Source: an uncultured Lachnospiraceae bacterium (lineage in GTDB: Bacteria > Bacillota > Clostridia > Lachnospirales > Lachnospiraceae). From it: DNA of 63,680 nt. The stretch is taken from assembly GCA_949893755.1 (NCBI GenBank), contig CATLCV010000005.1, positions 1 to 63,680 on the forward strand, in the 5' to 3' direction. Each line of letters begins with the position of its first letter. The first letter of the stretch is position 1. Positions 26,013 to 35,123 of this stretch are shown here, one piece after another. Under the pieces are notes generated by a model. The model saw only the letters and a list, made by a program, of their open reading frames with translations. It had not been told where the DNA came from and did not search any database. The position numbers and the translations under genes are program-made.

Positions 26013-27032
26013 ATGGCGGTAACGATACAGCAGATCGCGGAGCGCGCGGGCGTCTCCCGGGGGACGGTAGACCGGGCGTTGAACAACCGGGGGCGGATCA
26101 ATCCGGAGGTGGCGGAGAAGATACGGAAGATCGCGGATGAGATGGGCTACATCCCGAAGGAACGCAAAAAAAGAGCCCGGGGGAAAATCCGGATCGGAGT
26201 GGTGACGCAATTAGCGAAATCCTCCTTTATGCTGGAGATCAACCGCGGCATTCAGCAGGCAAAAGAGGAGCTTGAGGACCGCGGGATCGAACTGCTGATC
26301 AAAGAGGGGCTTTCGGTGGACGAGGAAGAACAGCTCCGCATGATCGGCGAGCTGGCGGAGGAAGGGATCCAGGGACTGGCGCTGATGCCCGTGGACAGCC
26401 CCCGGATCCGCAACCGTGTGGATCAGCTGGCGGAGGCGGAGCCGTTTCCTGTCGTGACCTTCAATTCAGACCTTGCAGGTTCGAAGCGCGTCTGCTTCGT
26501 CGGAATGGACAACCGCAAAAGCGGGCGCACCGCCGCAGGGCTTATGGGGATGCTGACCGGAGGGACGGGAAGAATCCTTGTGATCACAGGTTTTTTCAGC
26601 AACAACGTCAACAACAACCGGGTAGACGGCTTCCTGGAAGAGGTGAAAAAGGCATATCCCGGGCTGGAGCTTGCAGGGGTTCAGGGAAGCTTTGACGATA
26701 CAGACGAGGTGGAGCGGATCATTGTGAATACAATGCGGAATATACCCGGCATAGACGGACTTTTTGTGGTATCCGGAGGGCAGGCAGGGATCAGAAATGC
26801 ATTTGCAAAGCTAAAGACCGAACGCAGGCCCAGCACGATCATCTATGATCTGACGCCGAAGAACAAACGCCTGCTGGAAGAGGATGTGGCGGATTTCCTG
26901 ATCGACCAGAACGGATTCGTCCAGGGGTACGAGCCGCCCCATATCTTGGCGGATATCCTGCAGAAGAACCGGATGCCGGAGCAGGAATACCGGTATACGG
27001 ATATCAATATCAAGACAAAGTATAATCTGTGA
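26013..27032 (+). CDS. LacI-family transcriptional regulator
   Basis: 339 residues. N-terminal HTH (TIQQIAERAGVSRGTVDRAL) with the hinge-helix region, then a periplasmic-binding-protein-like sugar domain (IRIGVVTQLAKSSFMLEI; GLFVVSGGQAG). The long effector domain with VDSPRIRN resembles ribose/inositol-type sensors. GAGGAGAG precedes ATG 26013. It stands alone; the target and ligand are not visible, though control of the inositol operon 5 kb away is possible. Confidence 0.9.
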   Translation: MAVTIQQIAERAGVSRGTVDRALNNRGRINPEVAEKIRKIADEMGYIPKERKKRARGKIRIGVVTQLAKSSFMLEINRGIQQAKEELEDRGIELLIKEGLSVDEEEQLRMIGELAEEGIQGLALMPVDSPRIRNRVDQLAEAEPFPVVTFNSDLAGSKRVCFVGMDNRKSGRTAAGLMGMLTGGTGRILVITGFFSNNVNNNRVDGFLEEVKKAYPGLELAGVQGSFDDTDEVERIIVNTMRNIPGIDGLFVVSGGQAGIRNAFAKLKTERRPSTIIYDLTPKNKRLLEEDVADFLIDQNGFVQGYEPPHILADILQKNRMPEQEYRYTDINIKTKYNL

Positions 27033-27074
27033 CGGCGGCCCGGTTTTAATGCGGTCCGCACTCAAAAGAGACTG

Positions 27075-27097
27075 TTGGGAAATGACTGGCTTCCCAA
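27075..27097 (+). terminator. Hairpin after LacI gene
   Basis: TTGGGAA (27075-27081) pairs with TTCCCAA (27091-27097), followed by TTTAAAG. It lies at the start of the AT-richer segment carrying the HTH-ABC pair. Confidence 0.5.
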
Positions 27098-27209
27098 TTT
27101 AAAGATAGTGGAATGATATAATCTGAATGTACATATTTCCTTATATTTCGTCATATTTCGTTCAGAACTATACGATCAGCAGAGTTAAAAAGCCCTGTTT
27201 TATCCAACT

Positions 27210-27252
27210 CTACCGTTGGTAGGTGTTCATTTTTATGCCGGAATTATATAAT
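27210..27252 (+). promoter_or_regulatory. Putative promoter and operator for the HTH-ABC operon
   Basis: The palindrome CTACCGTTGGTAG (27210-27222) immediately precedes a poor -35 region; TATAAT lies at 27247-27252 and AGGAGG just before ATG 27275. An operator abutting the -35 would suit repression by the XRE domain encoded directly downstream. Confidence 0.5.
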
Positions 27253-27274
27253 TTACCGCAGGCAGGAGGGCTGA

Positions 27275-28345
27275 ATGATGAATCAAATTAAGATTGGAGC
27301 TTTTATTTCCGAACGCCGGAAAGCAAAAGGCTGGACGCAAAGCCAATTGGCAGAAAAACTGGAAATTACCGATAAGGCTGTTTCAAAATGGGAAACAGGA
27401 CGGTCTATGCCGGATTTGTCTTTGTTTATGCCTTTATGCACACTTTTAGACGTTACTTTGAATGAACTGTTTGCGGGCGAGTGCATTGCAGAAGAAAAAT
27501 GGAAAGAAAAGGCAGACGAGGTACTTATGGACGTGATTACAAATTGGTTAGGACACGATCAATGGGAATCAAAAGAAAATGATACAACCCCCGAAAATGT
27601 TTTGGAAGTTGAAAATGTTTCCAAGCTCTATGAAACAGAAAATCATTCAGTATTAGCTGTAAATGACGTGAGCTTTCCGATACCGCGCGGCAGCTTTGTT
27701 GGAATTATGGGGGCTTCCGGTTCTGGAAAATCAACATTGCTTCATTTAATCGCCACAATAGATAAGCCGACAAATGGGTCAATACGAATCAGCGGGCAGA
27801 ATATAGTGGATATACCAGACGAAGCTGCCGCAGAATTTCGCCGCAGACATTTAGGCTTTGTTTTCCAGGAATACAATTTACTTGAAACTTTGACGATCTA
27901 TGAAAATATTGCGCTTGCGTTGACCATGAAAGAGGTTTCTAAAGAAAGCATCCGCCCAATGATTCAAAGTTTGTCTGAAAAGCTGGATATATCAGCAATA
28001 TTAGATAAATTTCCATATGAGGTATCGGGAGGGCAACGGCAGCGCTGCGCCTGCGCCCGTGCGATTGTGGTAAATCCAGATATCATACTTGCGGACGAGC
28101 CAACCGGGGCATTGGATTCCCGCGCTGCCAGACAGCTTTTAGACACCCTTGCCATGCTTTGCAGAGAGTACAGCGCAACCATATTGATGGTCACACATGA
28201 TGTCATGGCAGCCAGCTATTGTGACAGGATTTTGTTTATGAAAGACGGCGAAATAAAAGCTGCCTTAAACCGGGAACAGGAAAACAAACAGACCTTTTTC
28301 GCAGACATTTTGAAGAAAATAGAATGGATAGAGGGAATGCCATGA
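27275..28345 (+). CDS. XRE-type HTH fused to an ABC transporter ATPase
   Basis: 356 residues. Residues ~5-60 are a Cro/C1-type HTH (ISERRKAKGWTQSQLAEKL...KAVSKWETGRSMPDL). After a linker (~75-108), residues ~110-340 are a MacB/LolD/Bce-type ATPase with Walker A GASGSGKST, Q-loop region FQEYNLL, signature VSGGQRQR, Walker B IILADEP and the H-loop MVTHD. All catalytic motifs look intact. The stop overlaps the permease start (ATGA), so the two are coupled. A transporter ATPase carrying its own DNA-binding domain suggests that activity of the pump is linked to its own transcription. The pair is AT-richer than its surroundings, suggesting transfer. Confidence 0.9.
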   Translation: MMNQIKIGAFISERRKAKGWTQSQLAEKLEITDKAVSKWETGRSMPDLSLFMPLCTLLDVTLNELFAGECIAEEKWKEKADEVLMDVITNWLGHDQWESKENDTTPENVLEVENVSKLYETENHSVLAVNDVSFPIPRGSFVGIMGASGSGKSTLLHLIATIDKPTNGSIRISGQNIVDIPDEAAAEFRRRHLGFVFQEYNLLETLTIYENIALALTMKEVSKESIRPMIQSLSEKLDISAILDKFPYEVSGGQRQRCACARAIVVNPDIILADEPTGALDSRAARQLLDTLAMLCREYSATILMVTHDVMAASYCDRILFMKDGEIKAALNREQENKQTFFADILKKIEWIEGMP

Positions 28346-29664
28346 TGTACTTGAAGTTGTCAATCCGTAATGCCAAACGGTGTTTTACAAATTATCTTTT
28401 ATATGTTGTTACCATGACCGTCCTTTTGGCGATTATAGAGGTATCGAATTGTATCACCATTATAGGAGAATCAGCCGGTTTTCAAGTGATTTCCCTGCCA
28501 TTGCTGATCGCAGCCATTCAAATAGTTTTAGTTGGATATATAGATACTTTTATGCTAAAACAGCGGGCAAAAGAGTTTGCAAGCTATTTATTATTGGGTA
28601 TGGAAAAAAAGAGATTAACCCGGCTGTTCCTGTGCGAAGTCTTGTTGATCGGCTTTTGCTGCTATATTGCAGGAACAACAACAGGCTTTTCCATATATGG
28701 GTTTTGGTATTTCCGTGAGCCATTGCATGAAATGAAACATTGCGGATTCCTTTATGGTAAAAGTATGTTCTATACGTTTCTGTTTTTTTGCCTTATTGAA
28801 ACAGTGTGTTCTTTTCGGTTGAAGCAGCGCTTAAACAAACTGCAAATAAGGGAGCTGATGTATGAAAGAAACCGCAATCAAGGTGTAAAAAATATAGAAA
28901 ACTATAAAAAATGGGGTATTATTTTCTTTTTGTGTTTTGTGTGCTTCATGGGTTGTGTTTGCGGCATTGTTTTTTTGCCGGAAGTCTATATTGTTTATCC
29001 TATATCTGTTACAGCAATCCCTTTGCTAATATCAGTTTTTGCTTTTTACAAATGGGTGTTTGGCTATTTATATGCGTACAGGCGAATGAAATCCGTTAAG
29101 CTATATCAAAAAGACAGGCTATATATTACAGCAAATGTAACATCGGATTTCAAAACGGCTGCTGTGGTTCATGCTGTTTTTTGCATATGCTTTTTGTTTT
29201 CCGGGGGTTCTTTTGTAACTGGAATGCTGATGCTGCAGCCGGAATTTCAGCTTTTTGATACGGCTATGCAACAGTGGATGGGAACTTCGCAAATAAGTAT
29301 CTGTATCGTGTTTCTGGTTATTTATTTTTCGATACTGTCTTTGCAGCAGATGATAGAGATCAGGCAAAATTCGAAAAGCAATCAGATCATGCGCTGTATG
29401 GGAAAAAGCGATCAGCAGATAGAAAGACTTGTGAATCAGCAGATCGCAATTAAATTAACCTCTCCAATGATCATGGCTTTATTGATTATTTTATTCTGCA
29501 TACCGTTGCTCAATGGAAAAATGAACTTCATATTGCCTGCTTCTTTGAGTAATGTTCTGCTCAAATTAACCGGTGAGTTTGGAGCGTGTATTGTAGTTTT
29601 TTATATTTGCTATTTCGGGATTGTAAGTGCTATGGGCAGACGTTATATATATCCCTCTGATTGA
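28342..29664 (+). CDS. FtsX-like ABC transporter permease
   Basis: 440 residues from ATG 28342, overlapping the ATPase stop. About eight hydrophobic segments in two halves, with FtsX-like cytoplasmic stretches (AKEFASYLLLGMEKKRL near the N-terminal half; SNQIMRCMGKSDQQIERLVNQQ in the C-terminal half). Those RxLGM/MGKS-type segments typify FtsX-type coupling regions. It lacks the large extracellular domain of BceB and is shorter than usual (~640). A role in peptide or antibiotic efflux or sensing is inferred. Confidence 0.8.
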   Translation: MMYLKLSIRNAKRCFTNYLLYVVTMTVLLAIIEVSNCITIIGESAGFQVISLPLLIAAIQIVLVGYIDTFMLKQRAKEFASYLLLGMEKKRLTRLFLCEVLLIGFCCYIAGTTTGFSIYGFWYFREPLHEMKHCGFLYGKSMFYTFLFFCLIETVCSFRLKQRLNKLQIRELMYERNRNQGVKNIENYKKWGIIFFLCFVCFMGCVCGIVFLPEVYIVYPISVTAIPLLISVFAFYKWVFGYLYAYRRMKSVKLYQKDRLYITANVTSDFKTAAVVHAVFCICFLFSGGSFVTGMLMLQPEFQLFDTAMQQWMGTSQISICIVFLVIYFSILSLQQMIEIRQNSKSNQIMRCMGKSDQQIERLVNQQIAIKLTSPMIMALLIILFCIPLLNGKMNFILPASLSNVLLKLTGEFGACIVVFYICYFGIVSAMGRRYIYPSD

Positions 29665-29755
29665 AAGCCGTATCGATTCAAAGCTCTGGCTGCCTAACGA
29701 AATCTGCCGCATGTTTTCTCACCCTCCCTTGTTCGGCAGTCATGGAAACCGTCTG

Positions 29756-29792
29756 GTTACAGGTCACACATTGATCAGGTGTGTCCTGTAAC
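29756..29792. repeat. R3 hairpin, copy 2
   Basis: GTTACAGG (29756-29763) pairs with CCTGTAAC (29785-29792), with an inner CACA...TGTG-type stem around TTGATCAGG. It matches 25826-25862. The two copies flank the LacI and HTH-ABC genes. It lies in the 242-bp gap before the AAA-like gene; the remaining sequence shows only possible -10 boxes (TATACT). Confidence 0.7.
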
Positions 29793-29906
29793 ACCGTTTG
29801 TTCTCTGTAAATAGAGTATGGACGATTTTCTGCAAAAATGCTATACTTTTTCTATACTCAATCACTTCAATACCGCTTTGACTGCGGAGAGGAGGAAGCT
29901 TAGACT

Positions 29907-31517
29907 ATGAGGAGACGATTCAACGTCACAGGCGTATGTATCCCCGGCAGGCACTACATGGTTGATATCAGCCGTCAGCTGGAACAGATCCGCGCAATGA
30001 TCGACAACGGGGATTACTTCACGATAAACCGGGCAAGACAGTACGGCAAAACAACGACGCTCTTTGCCCTGTCAAAACTGCTTTCCGGCGATTACCTGGT
30101 GATCAGCCTGGACTTTCAGGCAATCGGAAATGATTCCTTCCAAAATGAAAATACATTTTCACTGGCCTTTATCCTGCTTTTTTTGAGATGCCTGAGGCGG
30201 CTTCCGAAAGAAGAAACGGCCGCTTTTGAAGAACAGCTTGCCAAGCTGCAGGAGCTTCTTGAGAAAAAAGAGAAACAGTTTGTGCTGATCCATCTTTTTG
30301 ACCAGCTGCTGGAAATCTGCAGGCTCTCCCCCAGGCCCATCGTTTTGATGATCGATGAAGTAGACAGCGCGGCGGACAATCAGGTGTTCCTGGATTTCCT
30401 CGCCCAACTGCGGAATTATTATCTGGAGAGGGAGACCTTCGGTACGCCGGCCTTCCACTCCGTAATTCTGGCCGGTGTGTATGATGTAAAAAATCTGAAG
30501 AGAAAGCTGCGGTCCGATGAAGCGCATAAGGTAAACAGCCCATGGAATATCGCGGCAGAATTTTCCGTGGACATGAGCTTTCACAGAGACGGTATTTCCG
30601 GGATGCTGTCCGACTATGAAGCCGACTCCCATACGGGCATGGACATAGAAGAAATGAGCGGACTGCTCTATGATTATACTTCCGGGTTTCCGTTTCTGGT
30701 ATCCAGGCTCTGTCAGCTGATGGATGAAGGGCTTGGCGGAGACGTATATTCCGGCTCCGGAGCAGGTTCCTGGAGCAAAGAAGGATTTTTTGAAGCAGTT
30801 CGGATCCTGTTGGATGAGAAGAACACATTGTTTGATTCTCTGCGGGGAAAGCTGCAGGATGATCCTGAATTAGACGCATCTTTGAAAAAAATCCTCTTTT
30901 CAGGCGTCAGCATTCCTTACAACGCCTACGAATCCACATTTGAAATTGCGGCCATGCTGGGATTCATTAAGAAAAACCATGGCAAAGTGGCAATTGCCAA
31001 CCGTATTTTCGAGACTTGGCTGTATAACCTGTATCTGTCCGGCACGGAATTAAAAAATATTGATATTTCTATGGCGGCGCAGCAGGATATGTCACAATTC
31101 GTGACAGGCGGCCGCCTGAATATGCGCTGTATTCTCGAACGTTTTGTGGTACATTTCCATGATCTGTACGGAGACAGCGATGTAACTTTCGTTGAAAATG
31201 TCGGGCGCAAATTCTTCCTTCTCTACCTGCGTCCGATCATCAACGGCACGGGTAACTACTATGTTGAAGCGCAGACAAGAGACCTCGGGCGCACAGATGT
31301 GATCGTTGATTACCGCGGTGAGCAGTTCGTTATCGAACTGAAAGTATGGCGCGGCAGCGAATATAACAGACGTGGGGAAGCACAGCTGATGGGATATCTG
31401 GATTCCTACCATATCGATACAGGCTATATGCTCAGTTTTAATTTCAACAAGAAAAAGGAAATCGGCGTCCGCGAGATCGTCCTCGGGAATAAAACGCTTA
31501 TAGAGGCTGTGGTATAA
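29907..31517 (+). CDS. AAA-like ATPase with C-terminal PD-(D/E)XK nuclease-like domain (copy 1)
   Basis: 536 residues. N-terminal P-loop of the AAA-like type (INRARQYGKTTTLFAL, 40-55), Walker B-like PIVLMIDEVDSA near 145, then an all-helical middle. The C-terminus carries a PD-(D/E)XK pattern: Asp464 (RTDVIVDY) and the ELK of FVIELKVW (477-479). GGAGGAAG precedes ATG 29907. A paralogue lies at 49091. The family is abundant and multi-copy in gut Firmicutes and Bacteroidota; its function is unknown. Defence or mobile-element roles are possible but unproven. Confidence 0.85.
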   Translation: MRRRFNVTGVCIPGRHYMVDISRQLEQIRAMIDNGDYFTINRARQYGKTTTLFALSKLLSGDYLVISLDFQAIGNDSFQNENTFSLAFILLFLRCLRRLPKEETAAFEEQLAKLQELLEKKEKQFVLIHLFDQLLEICRLSPRPIVLMIDEVDSAADNQVFLDFLAQLRNYYLERETFGTPAFHSVILAGVYDVKNLKRKLRSDEAHKVNSPWNIAAEFSVDMSFHRDGISGMLSDYEADSHTGMDIEEMSGLLYDYTSGFPFLVSRLCQLMDEGLGGDVYSGSGAGSWSKEGFFEAVRILLDEKNTLFDSLRGKLQDDPELDASLKKILFSGVSIPYNAYESTFEIAAMLGFIKKNHGKVAIANRIFETWLYNLYLSGTELKNIDISMAAQQDMSQFVTGGRLNMRCILERFVVHFHDLYGDSDVTFVENVGRKFFLLYLRPIINGTGNYYVEAQTRDLGRTDVIVDYRGEQFVIELKVWRGSEYNRRGEAQLMGYLDSYHIDTGYMLSFNFNKKKEIGVREIVLGNKTLIEAVV

Positions 31518-31581
31518 GAAGTTTTGGGCTGGCATATAACAATGCTGAGCGGTGAAAGAAAGATATTGAGGCCAAAATTTC

Positions 31582-31665
31582 CACCTGTACAGCTGCAATC
31601 CGCCGACTCACTTGCATGCAATTTACTGCAATGCAAGCGGGCCGGCGGATCAGCAGCCGTACAGG
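31582..31665. repeat. R2 long palindrome, copy 2
   Basis: CACCTGTACAGCTGC...CGCCG at the left pairs with CGGCGG...CAGCAGCCGTACAGG at the right, around the core TTGCATGCA...TACTGCAATGCAA shared with 17157-17255. A T-run (TTTTTTTG) follows, so this copy may also terminate the AAA-like gene. Confidence 0.8.
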
Positions 31666-31777
31666 TTTTTTTGTTCTATAAGAAGCTTCTTCAAATTTTC
31701 CTATAGAACAAAAACCCTCCGGGGGATGCGCACTGCGGCGTGCAAGGTAGATGTCGCGGTGCGACCGCGGCAGGCGC

Positions 31778-31796
31778 GAGTTTCGCAAGCGAAACT
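31778..31796 (+). terminator. Short hairpin upstream of the inositol operon
   Basis: GAGTTTCG and CGAAACTC with loop CAAG... followed by TTTG. Nearby TTTTTGTTCTATA (31668-31680) pairs with TATAGAACAAAAA, and TTTTTGC with GCAAAAA (~31826-31858). The 31666-31940 stretch is thus a series of small hairpins with no gene that I can support. Confidence 0.35.
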
Positions 31797-31942
31797 CTTT
31801 GTTCTGTGGAAGAAGAATTTATCTTTTTTTGCTTGCGTGCTATCGTGCGTGCAAAAAGAAATCCGGAGTTGTGCGATTTATACAATAACAACACACAAGA
31901 ATTGTGCATATTGCGGAAATTTGGAATTTATGAAAAAAATGC

Positions 31943-32026
31943 TTGAAAAAATAAAGAGGGCGTGCTAATATACAAGCACAACATAAAACACGCAATAAAG
32001 CACGCAAACAACAAAAATGCACGCAA
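31943..32026 (+). promoter_or_regulatory. iol operon promoter with repeated CACGCAA operator motif
   Basis: TTGAAA (31943-31948), a 17-bp spacer and TAATAT (31966-31971) make a strong vegetative promoter. Downstream are three direct CACGCAA copies (31989-31995, 32001-32007, 32020-32026); inverted TTGCGTG and TGCGTGC lie upstream near 31830-31850. A repressor binding these repeats over the early transcribed region would block transcription. The regulator is not identified; a LacI- or IolR-type protein is likely. Confidence 0.65.
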
Positions 32027-32049
32027 CAGTGTAAACGGAGGAAGAGAAT

Positions 32050-33084
32050 ATGAAATATGTTGAATTTGATCCTGCAAGACCGCTGGATCTGGTATTGCTC
32101 GGAAGGGTGGCCATTGACTTCAACCCGGCATACAACGACCAGGTAAAGGAGGAGTTCAAGCCCCTGAAAAAGGTACATATGTTTGAGAAGTTTGTGGGCG
32201 GCTCGCCTGCGAATATCGCGGTGGGCGTGACCCGCCACGGGATGAAGGCCGGATTCCTGGGCAAGGTTTCCGACGACCAGTTCGGGGATTTTGTGACGGA
32301 GTATTTTGCGGAACAGGGGATCGACACCTCCCATATCACCCGATGCACCGGGGGCGAGAAGCTGGGCCTCACCTTTACGGAGATGCTCTCCCCGAAGGAA
32401 AGCAGCATATTGATGTACCGCAACTGCATCGCGGACCTGCAGCTCCATGTGGATGACATCGACGAGGACTACATCAAAAGCGCAAGGGCCATCCTGATCT
32501 CCGGCACCGCGCTGGCGGAGAGCCCCTCACGGGAGGCGGCCATCAAGGCAGTGATGCTGGCAAAGAAAAACGATACGAGGATCATTTTCGATATTGACTA
32601 CAGGGAATACAACTGGAAGAACAGCGACGAGATCTCCATCTATTATTCCATCGTGGCAAAAGAGGCGGACATCATCATGGGTTCCCGGGAGGAATTTGAC
32701 CTGACGGAAAAGCTGATCCGGCCGGGCATGTCGGACGAGGAGAGCGCGGCGCTCTGGCAGAGCTATCACGCGAAGATCGTGGTGATCAAGCACGGGATGA
32801 AGGGCTCCACGGCCTATACCTGTGACGGCCAGAGCTTCAGCATCAAGCCGTTTCCGGTGGAAGCGAGAAAAGGCTTCGGAGGCGGAGACGGATACGGCTC
32901 CGGATTCTTATACGGGCTGTACCAGGGCTGGGAGGTCATTGACTGTCTGGAGTTCGGTTCCGCGGAAGCGTCCATGATGGTGCGGAGCAACAACTGTTCC
33001 GATTCCCTGCCGGGGTCGGAAGAGGTACACGCATTTATTAAGGAAGAAAAGGAAAAGTTCGGCGAGATGATCGCGCGGGTGTAA
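32050..33084 (+). CDS. iolC: 5-dehydro-2-deoxygluconokinase
   Basis: 344 residues, PfkB family. It phosphorylates 5-dehydro-2-deoxy-D-gluconate, the step before the IolJ aldolase. Visible are the substrate-binding GGSPANIAVGVTRHG (near 49-63) and the C-terminal catalytic segment, which reads GFGGGDGYGSGF with the catalytic Asp in GGDG. A classical PfkB reads GAGDxF, so this is slightly altered but typical of IolC proteins. GGAGG precedes ATG 32050. It is the first gene of the inositol operon; the R1-B repeat follows its stop immediately. Confidence 0.92.
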   Translation: MKYVEFDPARPLDLVLLGRVAIDFNPAYNDQVKEEFKPLKKVHMFEKFVGGSPANIAVGVTRHGMKAGFLGKVSDDQFGDFVTEYFAEQGIDTSHITRCTGGEKLGLTFTEMLSPKESSILMYRNCIADLQLHVDDIDEDYIKSARAILISGTALAESPSREAAIKAVMLAKKNDTRIIFDIDYREYNWKNSDEISIYYSIVAKEADIIMGSREEFDLTEKLIRPGMSDEESAALWQSYHAKIVVIKHGMKGSTAYTCDGQSFSIKPFPVEARKGFGGGDGYGSGFLYGLYQGWEVIDCLEFGSAEASMMVRSNNCSDSLPGSEEVHAFIKEEKEKFGEMIARV

Positions 33085-33087
33085 TAT

Positions 33088-33142
33088 GTCACCAATTTCC
33101 GTGAGGAAATTGATGACCTGCTTGCGCATCAGCGCAATACCT
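33088..33142. repeat. R1 short repeat, copy B, between iolC and iolD
   Basis: GTCACCAATTTCCGTGAGG starts it, continuing through GATGACCTGCTTGCGC to CAATACC. It keeps both hairpins (CAATTTCC/GGAAATTG and TTGCGCATCAGCGCAA). No clean flanking duplication is visible. Lying three bases after iolC, it may affect the message between iolC and iolD. Confidence 0.85.
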
Positions 33143-33173
33143 ATTTAATAAAAGAAAAGGAGATTTGAAAGTC

Positions 33174-35105
33174 ATGACAAACACAATCAGATTGACAACA
33201 GCCCAGGCCATCGTAAGATTTTTAGACAACCAGTACGTTTCCATGGACGGCACGGAGACAAAATTTGTGGAAGGATTTTTTACCATATTCGGCCACGGGA
33301 TCGCCGTAGGACTTGGCGAGGCACTGGATACCAACCCCGGAAGCCTCAAGGTCTTCCAGGGAAGGAACGAGCAGGGCATGTGCCACGCGGCCATCGCATT
33401 TGCAAAACAGAGCGGCCGCAGGCGGATCATTCCCTGTGCCTCCTCGGTAGGCCCGGGGGCCGCCAACATGGTAACGGCCTGCGCCACCGCGACCGTAAAC
33501 AACATCCCGCTGCTGGTATTTCCGGCGGACACCTTCGCTTCCCGCCAGCCGGATCCGGTGCTCCAGCAGTTAGAGCAGAGCAGCAGCCTTGCCGTGACGA
33601 CAAACGACGCGTTCCGGCCGGTCTGCAAGTACTGGGACCGGATCACCAGGCCGGAAATGGTCATGACGGCGCTGATCAACGCCATGCGGGTGCTGACAGA
33701 CCCGGCGGAGACCGGAGCCTGCTGCATCGGGCTCTGCCAGGATGTGGAAGGGGAGTCCTACGATTTTCCGGAATATTTCTTCCAGAAACGGGTGCACCGG
33801 ATCACCAGGCCCGCGGCAGTCGAGGAAGAGCTGGAAGACATCCTGTCTGTGATCGAAAATGCGAAAAAGCCGCTGGTGATCGTCGGCGGAGGCGTGCGTT
33901 TTTCAGAAGCAGGCGAGGCGGTGGAGCAGTTCTGCGAGGAATTCAAGATCCCCTTCGGCGAGACCCAGGGAGGAAAGAGCGCGTGCAGATCCAGCCATCC
34001 GTACTGCCTGGGCGGCATCGGCGTGACCGGGACCAGCGCGGCAAATGTGACCGCAAGGGATGCGGACGCGGTGATCGCCATCGGCAGCAGGCTGTCCGAC
34101 TTTACCACCAGCTCCAAATGGCTGTTTAAAAATAAAGATGTGAAGTTTGTCACCATCAACAACTGCAGATATCATGCTTACAAAATGGATGCGGTGAAGG
34201 CGGTAGGAGACGCCAGGGCCACTGTGGAAGCACTGTCCGAAAAGCTGCGTGCAAAGGGCTATGTTTCCTCCTATACAGACGAGATCGAGACAGCAAAACG
34301 GGCATGGGACGATGAGATGGCGCGGCTGGCAGGCATCGAATATACGGGAGAGGATTTTGAGCCGAACATCAAGGCAAGAGACCCCAGGACCATCCCGGAA
34401 TTTGTTAAGCTGACTGACGGAAGGATTACCCAGACGGCAGCGCTTGCGGCCATCCGCAGGGTTATCGATCCGGACGCGACCATCATCACGGCGGGAGGCT
34501 CCCTGCCCAGCTGTATGCAGAGGATGTGGACGACAGATAAGCGGGGCGGCTATCACGCGGAGTACGGCTATTCCTGTATGGGCTACGAGGTGGCGGCGAC
34601 CCTGGGCGTGAAGATGGCCGAGCCGGACAATGAAGTATACTGTGTGGTAGGCGATTCCAGTTTCCAGATGCTCCACAGCGAGATCATGACCATCATGCAG
34701 GAGAAAAAGAAAGTCAATATCCTGGTATTTGACAACTGCGGGTTCGGGTGCATCAACAACCTGGAAATGAATCACGGGATCGGAAGCCTGGCCACGGAAT
34801 TCCGCTACACCGACGGACAGAAGCCCTGCGGAGACCTGATCCCGGTGGATTACGCGAAGATCGGGGAGGGCTACGGTCTGAAAACCTACACCTGCCGGAC
34901 CATTGGGGAACTGGAAGCGGCCCTGGAGGACGCGAAAAAGCAGGAGATCGCGTGCCTCTTTGACTTGAAGGTGATCCCGAAGACTATGACAGACGGGTAT
35001 GAGTCCTGGTGGAATGTGGGCCTGGCCGATGTATCGGAAAAGGAATCCGTCCGGGAAGCCTGGAAGGGCGTGAAGGAAGGCCGGGAGGCAGCGAGGGTAT
35101 ATTAG
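33174..35105 (+). CDS. iolD: 3D-trihydroxycyclohexane-1,2-dione hydrolase
   Basis: 643 residues from ATG 33174, which follows AAGGAG at 11 bp; a TTG nine bases upstream is too close to it. A thiamine-diphosphate enzyme: N-terminal Glu in FQGRNEQGMCHA, middle domain VIVGGGVRFSEAGEA, and C-terminal cofactor region GDSSFQML...NCGFGCINNLE. It opens the ring of the diketone made by IolE, giving 5-deoxy-glucuronate. Next gene iolB is 18 bp downstream. Confidence 0.95.
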   Translation: MTNTIRLTTAQAIVRFLDNQYVSMDGTETKFVEGFFTIFGHGIAVGLGEALDTNPGSLKVFQGRNEQGMCHAAIAFAKQSGRRRIIPCASSVGPGAANMVTACATATVNNIPLLVFPADTFASRQPDPVLQQLEQSSSLAVTTNDAFRPVCKYWDRITRPEMVMTALINAMRVLTDPAETGACCIGLCQDVEGESYDFPEYFFQKRVHRITRPAAVEEELEDILSVIENAKKPLVIVGGGVRFSEAGEAVEQFCEEFKIPFGETQGGKSACRSSHPYCLGGIGVTGTSAANVTARDADAVIAIGSRLSDFTTSSKWLFKNKDVKFVTINNCRYHAYKMDAVKAVGDARATVEALSEKLRAKGYVSSYTDEIETAKRAWDDEMARLAGIEYTGEDFEPNIKARDPRTIPEFVKLTDGRITQTAALAAIRRVIDPDATIITAGGSLPSCMQRMWTTDKRGGYHAEYGYSCMGYEVAATLGVKMAEPDNEVYCVVGDSSFQMLHSEIMTIMQEKKKVNILVFDNCGFGCINNLEMNHGIGSLATEFRYTDGQKPCGDLIPVDYAKIGEGYGLKTYTCRTIGELEAALEDAKKQEIACLFDLKVIPKTMTDGYESWWNVGLADVSEKESVREAWKGVKEGREAARVY

Positions 35106-35123
35106 ATATAGGAGGAATGCAGG

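Noticed and set aside
31518-32049. A small coding gene in the gap before iolC
   Set aside because: Open frames there run through palindromes and hairpins, lack ribosome sites and resemble no protein; the stretch is repeat and promoter DNA.
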